A DNA stretch of 64,000 bases. Source: RGIG4140 sp045614025. Lineage in GTDB: Bacteria > Pseudomonadota > Alphaproteobacteria > CAAHEQ01 > UBA3637. This document shows positions 17,053-23,915 of this stretch, piece by piece. A program made the translations under genes and the position numbers. Each line of letters starts with the position of its first letter. Position 1 is the stretch's first letter. Where the stretch lies: NCBI GenBank assembly GCA_045614025.1, contig JAZLCE010000039.1, forward strand, positions 1 to 64,000. The letters are read 5' to 3'. The notes below the pieces were generated by a model. It was given only the letters and a program-made list of their open reading frames with translations. It was not told the origin of the DNA and ran no database searches.

Positions 17053-17730
17053 ATGCAAACACCAAAAAGACATATCGTATTGATGGGAGCGCCGGGTAGC
17101 GGCAAGGGAACGCAAGGTGCTATTTTGGCTGAAAAGCTTGGAATTAAATCATTTTCAATGGGTGATATTTTAAGAGGTGTTGCAAAAGGAGATTCAAAAG
17201 AAGCCCAAGCAATTAAAAAATTAATTGATAAAGGGCGTATGGTTCCAAATAAATTAGCTGTTCGTTTGATGGAAAATGAGTTGCTAAAACCTGAAAACGC
17301 AGAAGGCTATATTTTAGATGGATTTCCAAGAGAATTGCCACAAGCAAAAGTATTGGATAAAGATTTAGCGTCACGCAAATATAAAAAATATAATATGGGC
17401 GTGGATTTGGTATTGCTTTTACAAGTGCCAGACGATTATGTGATTGATCGGATTATCGGTCGTTATCAATGCGCAAAATGTAAAGAGCTTTACCATGAAA
17501 AGTTTAAACAACCAAAACAATTTGGCATTTGCGATGTTTGTGGTTGTAAAGAATTTACAAGGCGGGCTGACGATACCTATGAAACGGTTGTATCTAGACT
17601 CCGGACGTTCCGCTCTGTAACGGCTCCAGTTATACCTTACTACGAACAAAAGGGGCTCTTAGTGTGCGTTGATGGGACGGGACCCATTGACGTTGTTAGT
17701 GAAAAAATAAGAAAAATAGTAGGCTATTGA
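17053..17730 (+). CDS. adk: Adenylate kinase
   Basis: 225 residues. The P-loop GAPGSGKGTQ lies at the N-terminus (residues about 12-21), followed by SMGDILR, the NMP-binding region and DGFPRELPQA. The lid holds two CxxC pairs (CAKC and CDVC), so it is the zinc-binding long form, more frequent outside the gammaproteobacteria. It interconverts AMP and ATP with two ADP. Start has AGGGGAACAGGG upstream. Position directly behind secY is the usual one; rpsM has its own promoter 10 bases behind the stop. Confidence 0.97.
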   Translation: MQTPKRHIVLMGAPGSGKGTQGAILAEKLGIKSFSMGDILRGVAKGDSKEAQAIKKLIDKGRMVPNKLAVRLMENELLKPENAEGYILDGFPRELPQAKVLDKDLASRKYKKYNMGVDLVLLLQVPDDYVIDRIIGRYQCAKCKELYHEKFKQPKQFGICDVCGCKEFTRRADDTYETVVSRLRTFRSVTAPVIPYYEQKGLLVCVDGTGPIDVVSEKIRKIVGY

Positions 17731-17738
17731 TTTAGCGC

Positions 17739-17767
17739 TTGACACTGAACGAAAAATAGTATATAAT
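17739..17767 (+). promoter_or_regulatory. Strong promoter before rpsM
   Basis: Perfect TTGACA (17739-17744), 17-base spacer, perfect TATAAT (17762-17767). The start point near 17774 leaves a leader of about 70 bases ahead of rpsM. This makes rpsM-rpsK-rpoA-rplQ able to be transcribed apart from the upstream cluster. Confidence 0.8.
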
Positions 17768-17846
17768 TCCCACTCGTTTAAGTGTCTAGTCGTAATGATT
17801 AGATGAAATAGTTATTATTTTTTATTAGGTTAATGGAGAAAGTACC

Positions 17847-18224
17847 TTGGCACGTATTGCTGGTGTAAATATACCGACCTCTAAAATTGTTGTTATCGGT
17901 TTAACATATATTTATGGTATCGGTCGGAAAAAAGCTGAAGAAATTTGCAGCACTCTTAATATTGATTCACATAAACGTGTGAATGAATTAACAGACGAAG
18001 AAACATTGAAAATTCGCGAATTAATTGACAATAATTATCGCGTTGAAGGTGACTTGCGTCGTGAAGTATCTTTAAACATCAAACGTTTGATGGATTTAGG
18101 TTGTTATCGTGGTTTGCGTCATCGTAAAGGGTTGCCTGTTCGTGGACAACGCACTCATACGAACGCTCGTACTCGCAAAGGTAAAGCAGTTGCCATTGCA
18201 GGTAAGAAAAAAGTAACAAAGTAA
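17847..18224 (+). CDS. rpsM: 30S ribosomal protein S13
   Basis: 125 residues. The start codon is TTG at 17847 preceded by GGAGAAAGTACC. Product opens MARIAGVNIPTSKIVVIGLTYIYGIGRKKAEEI and ends with the basic RGLRHRKGLPVRGQRTHTNARTRKGK tail that touches the P-site tRNA. It begins the alpha block behind a consensus promoter. rpmJ and infA, often found just upstream in other bacteria, are absent here. Confidence 0.97.
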   Translation: MARIAGVNIPTSKIVVIGLTYIYGIGRKKAEEICSTLNIDSHKRVNELTDEETLKIRELIDNNYRVEGDLRREVSLNIKRLMDLGCYRGLRHRKGLPVRGQRTHTNARTRKGKAVAIAGKKKVTK

Positions 18225-18241
18225 TTTAGAAAGGGTATTTT

Positions 18242-18637
18242 ATGGCTGAAAAGAAAGTCGCAACGCGAACAAAAAATCGCGATAGAAAGAATATCTCTGT
18301 GGGCGTTGCTCATGTGAATTCTACGTTTAATAATACAATGGTAACCATTACAGATACACAAGGAAACACAATTTCTTGGTCATCTGCTGGTTTAAAAGGA
18401 TTTAAAGGTTCAAGAAAATCAACACCATATGCTGCTCAAATGGCTGCTGATGATGCTGCTCGTAAAGCAGTTGAACATGGTTTGAAAACAATTGATGTTT
18501 TGGTTACAGGTCCTGGTTCAGGCCGTGAATCAGCTCTTCGTGCTTTTCAAGCTGTTGGTTTGGTTATCACATCTATTAAGGATATTACCTCAATTCCGCA
18601 CAATGGCTGCCGCGCACGTAAACGTCGCAGAGTCTAA
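18242..18637 (+). CDS. rpsK: 30S ribosomal protein S11
   Basis: 131 residues: GVAHVNSTFNNTMVTITDTQGNTISWSSAGLKGFKGSRKSTPYAAQMAADDAA and the C-terminal DITSIPHNGCRARKRRRV are diagnostic. S11 lies on the 30S platform near the Shine-Dalgarno helix. AAAGGGTATTTT precedes the ATG. In many alphaproteobacteria and in this window rpoA follows without rpsD between. A hairpin with T-run stands between its stop and rpoA. Confidence 0.97.
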   Translation: MAEKKVATRTKNRDRKNISVGVAHVNSTFNNTMVTITDTQGNTISWSSAGLKGFKGSRKSTPYAAQMAADDAARKAVEHGLKTIDVLVTGPGSGRESALRAFQAVGLVITSIKDITSIPHNGCRARKRRRV

Positions 18638-18649
18638 TTGTATTGTATA

Positions 18650-18684
18650 AGAAGAAGAAACAGTTCTTCTTCTCAACTTTTTTT
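18650..18684 (+). terminator. Hairpin plus T-run between rpsK and rpoA (possible attenuator)
   Basis: A perfect 10-base stem AGAAGAAGAA/TTCTTCTTCT (18650-18659 with 18664-18673) closes the loop ACAG; CAAC separates it from seven T (18678-18684). It stands inside an operon, so partial termination that lowers rpoA and rplQ relative to the S13/S11 genes is the likely use. Confidence 0.5.
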
Positions 18685-18701
18685 GTAAAGGGAACCTTAT
18701 A

Positions 18702-19715
18702 ATGATTCAAAAAAACTGGCAAGATTTGATTAAACCGTCTAACCTTTCCGTGGATACACATGTTCCAGGGTTTAAGGCTACGATGGTGGTTGAACCTTTA
18801 GAAAGAGGCTTTGGGACAACATTAGGAAACGCTTTACGCCGTATTTTGCTTTCATCACTTCAAGGCGGTGCTGTTAATGCAATTAAAATTGATGGCGTTT
18901 TGCATGAGTTTTCATCAATTCCAGGTGTGCGTGAAGATGTAACAGAAATTATCTTAAACATCAAAGGATTGGCTTTAAAAGTTGAATCCGAAACACCACA
19001 ACGTATTTATTTGAACGCAACAGGTCCTTGTGTTGTTACTGCTGGTCAAATTACAACGAATCAAAGCGTTGAAATTATGAATCCAGAAGCAGTTATCTGC
19101 ACATTAGATGCTGGTGCTTCAATTAATATTGAAATGATGGTTTCAACAGGTAAAGGATATGTTGTTGCCTCTCAAAACAGACCGGAAGATTGCCCAATTG
19201 GCTTGATCCCAATTGATTCTGTTTATTCTCCGGTTAAATCAGTTGTCTATAAAGTTGTTAACGCTCGCGTTGGTCAACAAACAGACTATGATAAACTTTA
19301 TTTAACAGTTGAAACAAATGGTGTTGTTTCTCCAGAAGATGCAGTTGCTTTAGCAGCTCGTATTATGCAAGAACAACTTAAATCATTCATCAACTTTGAA
19401 GAACCAGAAGAAGCAACAATTGAAGATAAAATTGCAGAATTGCCATTTAATAAAAACTTGTTGCTCAAAGTGGATGAACTTGAATTATCTGTTCGTTCTG
19501 CAAACTGTTTGAAAAACGACAACATTATTTACATTGGTGATTTAGTCCAAAAAACAGAATCTGAAATGCTCAGAACTCCAAACTTTGGTCGTAAATCATT
19601 AAATGAAATCAAAGAATTATTGGCCGAAATGGACTTGCACCTCGGTATGCAAGTTGAAGGTTGGCCACCAGAAGATTTAGAAGTTTTATCTGCAACAGTA
19701 GATACAGAAAACTAA
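18702..19715 (+). CDS. rpoA: RNA polymerase alpha subunit
   Basis: 337 residues. The N-terminal dimerisation domain has the conserved FVVEPLERGFGTTLGNALRRILLSSLQG-like stretch (VVEPLERGFGTTLGNALRRILLSS) and HEFSSIPGVREDVTEIILNIK; the C-terminal domain holds VRSANCLKNDNIIYIGDLVQKTESEMLRTPNFGRKSLNEIKELL with the helix-hairpin-helix that touches UP elements and activators. AAAGGGAACCTTATA precedes the ATG. rplQ follows after an unusually long 131-base spacer. Confidence 0.98.
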   Translation: MIQKNWQDLIKPSNLSVDTHVPGFKATMVVEPLERGFGTTLGNALRRILLSSLQGGAVNAIKIDGVLHEFSSIPGVREDVTEIILNIKGLALKVESETPQRIYLNATGPCVVTAGQITTNQSVEIMNPEAVICTLDAGASINIEMMVSTGKGYVVASQNRPEDCPIGLIPIDSVYSPVKSVVYKVVNARVGQQTDYDKLYLTVETNGVVSPEDAVALAARIMQEQLKSFINFEEPEEATIEDKIAELPFNKNLLLKVDELELSVRSANCLKNDNIIYIGDLVQKTESEMLRTPNFGRKSLNEIKELLAEMDLHLGMQVEGWPPEDLEVLSATVDTEN

Positions 19716-19846
19716 TAAGTCAGAAAAATCGTCGAAGTTGTTTTCGGCGTCTGGCCTTTACATTGCCAAGGTTGGAGGTGTGGATGGTCAGCATGTATTA
19801 TCAGCTTTGCGCGTCAAGGCTTTAGTGATGAAGAAAGGAATGAAAA
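19716..19846 (+). other. 131-base spacer between rpoA and rplQ, GC-richer than its surroundings
   Basis: The spacer contains a visibly more GC-balanced stretch (about 19735-19825) with short self-complementary parts such as TCGTCGAAGT/TTTCGGCG and GGCCTTTACATTGCC. No promoter of consensus quality and no coding frame with a start are visible. It may fold as an RNA control element for L17 or mark a lost gene; neither can be settled by eye. Confidence 0.35.
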
Positions 19847-20326
19847 ATGCGTCACGGATTTAAAAAAAGAACATTGAATAAAAAAGCAGCTCATCGCCGT
19901 TCAATGTTTGCAAATATGGCAGTTTCTTTAATTAAACATGAACAAATTAAAACAACATTGCCAAAAGCAAAAGAGTTGCGCCCAATTGTTGAAAAATTAA
20001 TCACAAAAGGAAAGACAAACACATTGCACGTTCGTCGTCAATTGATTTCTTTCTTACGTGACGAAGCAATGGTTGAAAAACTTTTAACTGTTTTGGCTCC
20101 ACGTTACCAATCTCGTCCAGGTGGATATGTTCGTGTTTTAAAAGCAGGTTTCCGTTTTGGTGACTGCGCTCCAATGGGTATCATTGAACTTGTTGACAGA
20201 GATGTAACAGCTAAAGGCAAAGATTCAGCTCAAGTTGTTGAAGTTGCTGAAGAAGTTGTTGTTGAAAAACCAGCTAAAGCAAAAAGAACAACAAAAAAAG
20301 CAGTTAAAGAAGAAACAGCTGAATAA
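19847..20326 (+). CDS. rplQ: 50S ribosomal protein L17
   Basis: 159 residues: a normal L17 core (MRHGFKKRTLNKKAAHRRSMFANMAVSLIKHEQIKTTLPKAKELRP, then RYQSRPGGYVRVLKAGFRFGDCAPMGIIELVDR) followed by a Val/Glu/Lys-rich tail of about 35 residues (AEEVVVEKPAKAKRTTKKAVKEE). Binding site AGAAAGGAATGAAAA. It is the last gene of the ribosomal cluster and is followed by a clear terminator. Confidence 0.97.
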   Translation: MRHGFKKRTLNKKAAHRRSMFANMAVSLIKHEQIKTTLPKAKELRPIVEKLITKGKTNTLHVRRQLISFLRDEAMVEKLLTVLAPRYQSRPGGYVRVLKAGFRFGDCAPMGIIELVDRDVTAKGKDSAQVVEVAEEVVVEKPAKAKRTTKKAVKEETAE

Positions 20327-20352
20327 GACTATTTCAACTTAAACGCTTAAAA

Positions 20353-20377
20353 CCCCCGAAAATATCGGGGGTTTTTT
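20353..20377 (+). terminator. Rho-independent terminator after rplQ
   Basis: Stem CCCCCGA/TCGGGGG (20353-20359 with 20365-20371), loop AAATA, then six T. End of the ribosomal transcript. Confidence 0.92.
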
Positions 20378-20487
20378 GTTTGTGATGAGTAAATTAGAAA
20401 ATCATTTCAATTTTTTTGTAAAGATAAAATATTTAAAGTTAATAGTGAAAAATTTGGTTTATTAATTACAGATACAATTTTTTTAAT

Positions 20488-20516
20488 TTGACATAAAAAT
20501 CATTTTGTGACATACT
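20488..20516 (+). promoter_or_regulatory. Promoter of the structured RNA
   Basis: TTGACA (20488-20493), 17-base spacer, CATACT (20511-20516). Transcription would begin near 20523, at the foot of the first hairpin of the RNA described next. Confidence 0.6.
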
Positions 20517-20522
20517 TTTTTC

Positions 20523-20711
20523 GTATCAGATGATTACTGATATGAGGTTTAGAACCCTCTAGATCGTTGTCTGCGAAAGCAGATGTAAAAAACTACCTTT
20601 TTGCCTATGGCAGGAAGGTAGTAAAATAGGTTTATATAACTGAATATACTACACTATTCGATCAATAGGTTCTAACTTCCTGCCACCTCTCATCAAGGTG
20701 GTATTTATTTT
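20523..20711 (+). ncRNA. Candidate structured RNA or leader with terminator and competing helix
   Basis: About 190 bases between rplQ and the next genes fold well by eye. A 5' hairpin TATCAG/CTGATA (20524-20542) is followed by TTAGAACC (20549-20556), which pairs with GGTTCTAA (20668-20675) and encloses a GAAA-tetraloop hairpin TCTGC/GCAGA (20570-20583) and a long hairpin ACTACCTT/AAGGTAGT (20592-20622) with inner TGCC/GGCA. The 3' end is a terminator-like CCACCT/AGGTGG (20683-20701) and TATTTATTTT. GGCAGGAAG (20609-20617) can instead pair with CTTCCTGCC (20676-20684), breaking both the long hairpin and the base of the terminator, so a switch is possible. It does not match 6S, tmRNA, SRP or RNase P patterns that I know. 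It may be a free RNA or the leader of the following genes. Confidence 0.5.
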
Positions 20712-20731
20712 GAAATTGAAAGGAAGTTGTT

Positions 20732-20824
20732 ATGTTTATTTTTTTTAAACAATGCATATTAAATGTAAATACTGTTTCTTTAAGTCAATTTCCGTGTGTT
20801 TATAAAATATTAACAGCTGTATAG
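20732..20824 (+). CDS. Possible 30-residue small protein
   Basis: ATG at 20732 has AAAGGAAG five bases upstream and runs 30 codons (MFIFFKQCILNVNTVSLSQF, then PCVYKILTAV). It lies directly behind the structured RNA and 15 bases before the next gene. Composition is hydrophobic with two cysteines. The good binding site is the only support; it could be a leader peptide or a chance frame. Confidence 0.3.
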   Translation: MFIFFKQCILNVNTVSLSQFPCVYKILTAV

Positions 20825-20839
20825 AGATTAGGACAAAAT

Positions 20840-21235
20840 ATGGCTGATAGTTTTATTTCGCAAGGTGAATATGCAGGGTTTCCCGTATCTATAAATGATA
20901 ATATGTTAATTATTGAGACAGGTTATAGTATGGGAGGATTAATAAATACAGGAGAAAAAATAGAATTAAACTTATTAGATTCTGTTGATTCTTGGCTTTT
21001 GATTTCATCTAAAATGGCTCCTCCTTTAAAATCAATTATTGGAAGAAGTCTTTTGGGTGGTATTGTTTTGGGGCCTTGGGGTGCTGGAATTGGCGCTCTT
21101 TCAAGCTTGAAAAACAGAAACAGACAAGTTGTTCAACTCTTTTTTAAAAATGGAGAAAAAAGCATAGTTATTTTTTCTGAACAGGATTTTTTTAAATTAA
21201 ATTTAGTATTAAGTGAAAGGAAAAAAAATGTTTAA
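20840..21235 (+). CDS. Hypothetical protein with glycine-zipper segment
   Basis: 131 residues. TTAGGACAAAAT precedes the ATG. The first half looks like a small beta-rich domain (YAGFPVSINDNMLIIETGYS); the middle is a glycine-rich hydrophobic stretch (GRSLLGGIVLGPWGAGIGALSSL) that could insert in a membrane as a glycine zipper; the end returns to strand-like sequence (VVQLFFKNGEKSIVIFSEQDFF). The pattern resembles small pleckstrin-like bacterial proteins, but I do not assign it. The next gene overlaps it by eight bases, so the two are probably translated together. Confidence 0.7.
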   Translation: MADSFISQGEYAGFPVSINDNMLIIETGYSMGGLINTGEKIELNLLDSVDSWLLISSKMAPPLKSIIGRSLLGGIVLGPWGAGIGALSSLKNRNRQVVQLFFKNGEKSIVIFSEQDFFKLNLVLSERKKNV

Positions 21236-21431
21236 AACGTTATGTTTGGTTATGGTGTGGTGTTTGGCTTTCAATTCTTTTGCTCAGACAACAAATTGTC
21301 AGAGAAATGAAATGTCTTCTTGTATGAATAGTTCTTGGAGTGAAAGGGCAGCAAAGGCATCGTATATGTCTAAAGGTGAATATTGTGCGATGGTCGCTAT
21401 TGAAAAATGTAGTCCTGGAACATTTCGTTAA
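21228..21431 (+). CDS. Small exported cysteine-containing protein
   Basis: 67 residues. Start at 21228 (AAAGG eight bases upstream); it overlaps the end of the previous gene. Residues 1-19 (MFKTLCLVMVWCLAFNSFA) form a Sec signal peptide cut after SFA. The mature part of about 48 residues has four cysteines (CQRNEMSSC, EYC, KC), enough for two disulfides in the periplasm. Function unknown; it sits between a membrane-associated protein and a small lipoprotein. Confidence 0.65.
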   Translation: MFKTLCLVMVWCLAFNSFAQTTNCQRNEMSSCMNSSWSERAAKASYMSKGEYCAMVAIEKCSPGTFR

Positions 21432-21457
21432 ACTTTATAATTTAAAAGGGGTTAATT

Positions 21458-21607
21458 ATGAAAAAAGTGATAATATTATCAACGATTATTTTACTTTCCG
21501 GTTGCAAGAATATTACGCATCAAGATTATATTTTAGACGTGAACAATCAAACAAAATTACCAGCATTGTTTCAGCTGATTGTGGAGAGACAATTACCTCA
21601 TTCATAA
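21458..21607 (+). CDS. Small lipoprotein, 49 residues
   Basis: ATG at 21458 (AAAAGGGG nine bases upstream) opens MKKVIILSTIILLSGCKNIT: a short type II signal with lipobox LSGC, so the mature lipoprotein has only about 34 residues (NITHQDYILDVNNQTKLPAL, then a short basic part). Size and layout resemble bacteriocin-release and entericidin-type lipoproteins, but no specific signature is present. Its last 95 bases overlap the 3' end of the convergent OspF-like gene on the other strand. Confidence 0.55.
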   Translation: MKKVIILSTIILLSGCKNITHQDYILDVNNQTKLPALFQLIVERQLPHS

Positions 21608-22880
21608 AATCACCAGAAAGAGGGGGATTAAAGCGATAGCGCGAATTTTCGGAGCCATCTTCTCTAAATGGGTAGCGATAGAAACCATAAATTGATCCTT
21701 TAATTGGTTTATCTCCCATTAATATATTATAACCAATTTTAGGTGCTGGACGGATTCCATTTTTAAGCAAGTTATGTTCAATAAGTTGTGTAAAATAAGT
21801 CATAAATTTGGGATTATCTTGGTCTTTGCCAATATAAATGGTGAAATCTTTTCCATCTTGCTCGTTAGGGGAATTAGGATCTTTTTGTGGCATGCCAGGA
21901 AGCAGTTTTTCTTTAAAAGGTTTGTTTGCAAATTTGAAACCAGGGATGTTGTTTTTAGAACAAATTTCACCAATAATTTCAATTGCTTTTTCAAGATCGC
22001 GATGGTCAATGGCATAATGCAATTTAAATTTTGATTGAGGTCTACAATTTTGATCATTTTGTTTTAGTTCTGGTGTATAAAGGCCTGTAAATGACCAAGG
22101 GTAAAGATTTACTTTATATTTATCATAAAATGTCTTCTTTATGTCGCTATAATATTTTTTTATGATAAAATCATAAACGTTTTCATCTGCTAAAAGTTCC
22201 ATTAATTCATTATTTTTATTAGGTTGAGCGCTTACATTTTCCATGAAATCTCCTTCTGCGGGGGCTTGAAACATATTTCTATGACCAAGAGTTTCATATC
22301 TATAAAAGCCATAATCCGATCCGTTGATGCGTTTATCTCCTGTTAAAATACTTGAACCTAATTTATTGGAAGGTCGAATATTATTTTCTTTTAAAGCGGT
22401 TTCAAGTTCTTGTGTAAAATTGGATATAAATTCGGCATTATATTGGTTTTGATTAATATAGATGGTGAAATCTTTGCCTTCTTGATGATGGGGTAAAATT
22501 TCATAGCTAGTGTCTGTATATGTAAGTCCGATTGGGGCTGTAACTACTTTAAATTCAGGAATATTATATTTGCTGCAAATGGCACCCATAACTTCAATTG
22601 CTTTTTCTAAATCTCGATGATCAACAGCATAATGAAGTTTAAAATGATATTGGGCTAATGATTCCTCATCGAAGTCTTTTTTTCTAAATCCGATAAAGCT
22701 CATTCTTTTATAAGGATTAATACGATATTCGCCTTCGAAAAAAGAGAGTTTTTTTTTGTTGTGAAAAAGATTTTTCTTATTCTTTTTTTTAGATATATAC
22801 TTTTCAAAAAAGGCGTATCCATAAAATGGAATTTCTTCCATATCAAAGAGATATAAAGTTGTTATTTCTAGATTAGTCAC
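21513..22880 (-). CDS. Tandem OspF/SpvC-like (phosphothreonine lyase-type) effector candidate
   Basis: 455 residues from a GTG start at 22880, with AGGAGG six bases upstream. The protein is two copies of a roughly 200-residue unit. Each copy shows, in order, KLHYAVDHRD/KLHYAIDHRD (His83, His288), FKV/FKF (Lys111, Lys316), GKDFTIYI (Tyr141, Tyr349), NGIRP/NNIRP and GFYRY (Arg194, Arg402). In SpvC, from memory, the lyase uses His106, Lys136, Tyr158 and Arg213; spacings 30, 22 and 55 compare with 28, 30-33 and 53 here, and the surrounding GxxFTLYI and YLSYR text matches. SpvC Lys160 is not kept (Asn/Gly). OspF-family enzymes irreversibly dephosphorylate host MAP kinases by beta-elimination. No signal peptide. 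Homology is inferred by eye; activity is not shown. Confidence 0.7.
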   Translation of the reverse strand: MTNLEITTLYLFDMEEIPFYGYAFFEKYISKKKNKKNLFHNKKKLSFFEGEYRINPYKRMSFIGFRKKDFDEESLAQYHFKLHYAVDHRDLEKAIEVMGAICSKYNIPEFKVVTAPIGLTYTDTSYEILPHHQEGKDFTIYINQNQYNAEFISNFTQELETALKENNIRPSNKLGSSILTGDKRINGSDYGFYRYETLGHRNMFQAPAEGDFMENVSAQPNKNNELMELLADENVYDFIIKKYYSDIKKTFYDKYKVNLYPWSFTGLYTPELKQNDQNCRPQSKFKLHYAIDHRDLEKAIEIIGEICSKNNIPGFKFANKPFKEKLLPGMPQKDPNSPNEQDGKDFTIYIGKDQDNPKFMTYFTQLIEHNLLKNGIRPAPKIGYNILMGDKPIKGSIYGFYRYPFREDGSENSRYRFNPPLSGDFMNEVIVSPQSAETMLVILFDCSRLKYNLDA

Positions 22881-22905
22881 AAAAGGCCTCCTTTAATTTA
22901 TATAT

Positions 22906-22946
22906 ATGGTATCATAAAATGATCAGACTTGCAAATCATTTTATGA
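22906..22946 (-). promoter_or_regulatory. Promoter with overlapping 12-bp dyad for the OspF-like gene
   Basis: Minus-strand TTGCAA (22934-22929), 17-base spacer, TACCAT (22911-22906). A perfect inverted repeat TCATAAAATGAT (22912-22923) / ATCATTTTATGA (22935-22946) has one arm inside the spacer and the other just upstream of the -35, as an operator would. Confidence 0.5.
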
Positions 22947-23008
22947 AATCAATTTGTTTTATAATAGGCTTTACTTAAACAAAGAAATAGGTATTTTTTT
23001 TGTTTTTA

Positions 23009-23038
23009 TTGACAGAAAATAAAAGAATATGATATAAA
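23009..23038 (+). promoter_or_regulatory. Promoter of the first ankyrin gene
   Basis: TTGACA (23009-23014), 18-base spacer, TATAAA (23033-23038) with a TG extension; about 30 bases before the ATG at 23071. Confidence 0.6.
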
Positions 23039-23070
23039 ATCATTATTTTTTAAAAGGGAAGAAGAATTAT

Positions 23071-23838
23071 ATGCATACCGAACAAGAATTTTGCTTCGAT
23101 ATTAATACACATAAGATGTTAAATGGAGGAATAAATCCAGCTGTTTTTCATCAGCTTGTGAAAGATAAAAATTTAAAAATTATTCGTTCAATGATTAAAA
23201 ATAAAGCTGATTTAAATCAGCAAGGTGTTTATGGTTATACACCCTTGATGGTTGCAGCATTAACAGGAAATCTTGAAGGCGTTAAATTATTAATTGAGGC
23301 AGGGGCAAAGATTGATATGGCGCAAAAAGAAGGACAAACACCTCTTTGGTTGGCCTCTTTAAATGGATATTCTGATATTGTTTCTTGTTTGGCAAAAGAA
23401 GGGGCAAATGTTAATATTGTTGATAAAGATAAAAAACAAACACCTTTAATGGTTGCTGCAGATTTTGGATATTTAGATACAGTGCGTGCGCTTTTAAAGG
23501 CTGGTGCTGATGTGAATTTAGTTTCTCCTTGTGGGCAAACGGCTTTATCATATGCATTGATTGGTAGATCGCGTAGTTTAGATGTTGTGAAAAAATTAGT
23601 GAGCGCTGGCGCGGATATTCATTCTTGCCCTCAGGCTGATAATGATAGGATTTATACTTTGCCTCCCTTGGTTTTAGCTGTATTGCATAAAAATGAAAAA
23701 GGGGTTAAATATCTTCTTTCAAAAGGGGCAGAAGGAGCGGATATTGCTTTAAGATTAATTCATTCGCATACAAATGAAAATTTAAAAAAAATGCTCAATA
23801 AACAACTTCTTTTAGAGCAAGGAAGACAGCATTCATAA
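23071..23838 (+). CDS. Ankyrin repeat protein (255 aa)
   Basis: 255 residues made of about five to six ankyrin repeats from residue 35 on; clear units are GYTPLMVAALTGNLEGVKLLIEAGAKID, GQTPLWLASLNGYSDIVSCLAKEGANVN, KQTPLMVAADFGYLDTVRALLKAGADVN and GQTALSYALIGRSRSLDVVKKLVSAGADI. No signal peptide. AAGGGAAGAAGAATTAT precedes the ATG. The C-terminus ends EQGRQHS, like the polar tails of other proteins in this region. Ankyrin proteins of intracellular or host-associated alphaproteobacteria are often secreted effectors binding host proteins; that is inference here. Confidence 0.92.
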   Translation: MHTEQEFCFDINTHKMLNGGINPAVFHQLVKDKNLKIIRSMIKNKADLNQQGVYGYTPLMVAALTGNLEGVKLLIEAGAKIDMAQKEGQTPLWLASLNGYSDIVSCLAKEGANVNIVDKDKKQTPLMVAADFGYLDTVRALLKAGADVNLVSPCGQTALSYALIGRSRSLDVVKKLVSAGADIHSCPQADNDRIYTLPPLVLAVLHKNEKGVKYLLSKGAEGADIALRLIHSHTNENLKKMLNKQLLLEQGRQHS

Positions 23839-23857
23839 AACAAATTTATTAAAAATA

Positions 23858-23886
23858 TTGACAAATTTTAAAAAATCAAGTATAAT
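23858..23886 (+). promoter_or_regulatory. Consensus promoter of the six-repeat protein gene
   Basis: TTGACA (23858-23863), 17-base spacer, TATAAT (23881-23886); 30 bases before the ATG at 23916. Confidence 0.75.
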
Positions 23887-23915
23887 ACTCCTTAATCAAA
23901 AAAAAGGAGTGGTAA

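Noticed and set aside
20523..20711. Interpretation of the structured RNA as 6S, tmRNA, SRP RNA or RNase P RNA
   Set aside because: The helices and conserved sequences of these RNAs are not present; left as an unassigned candidate.
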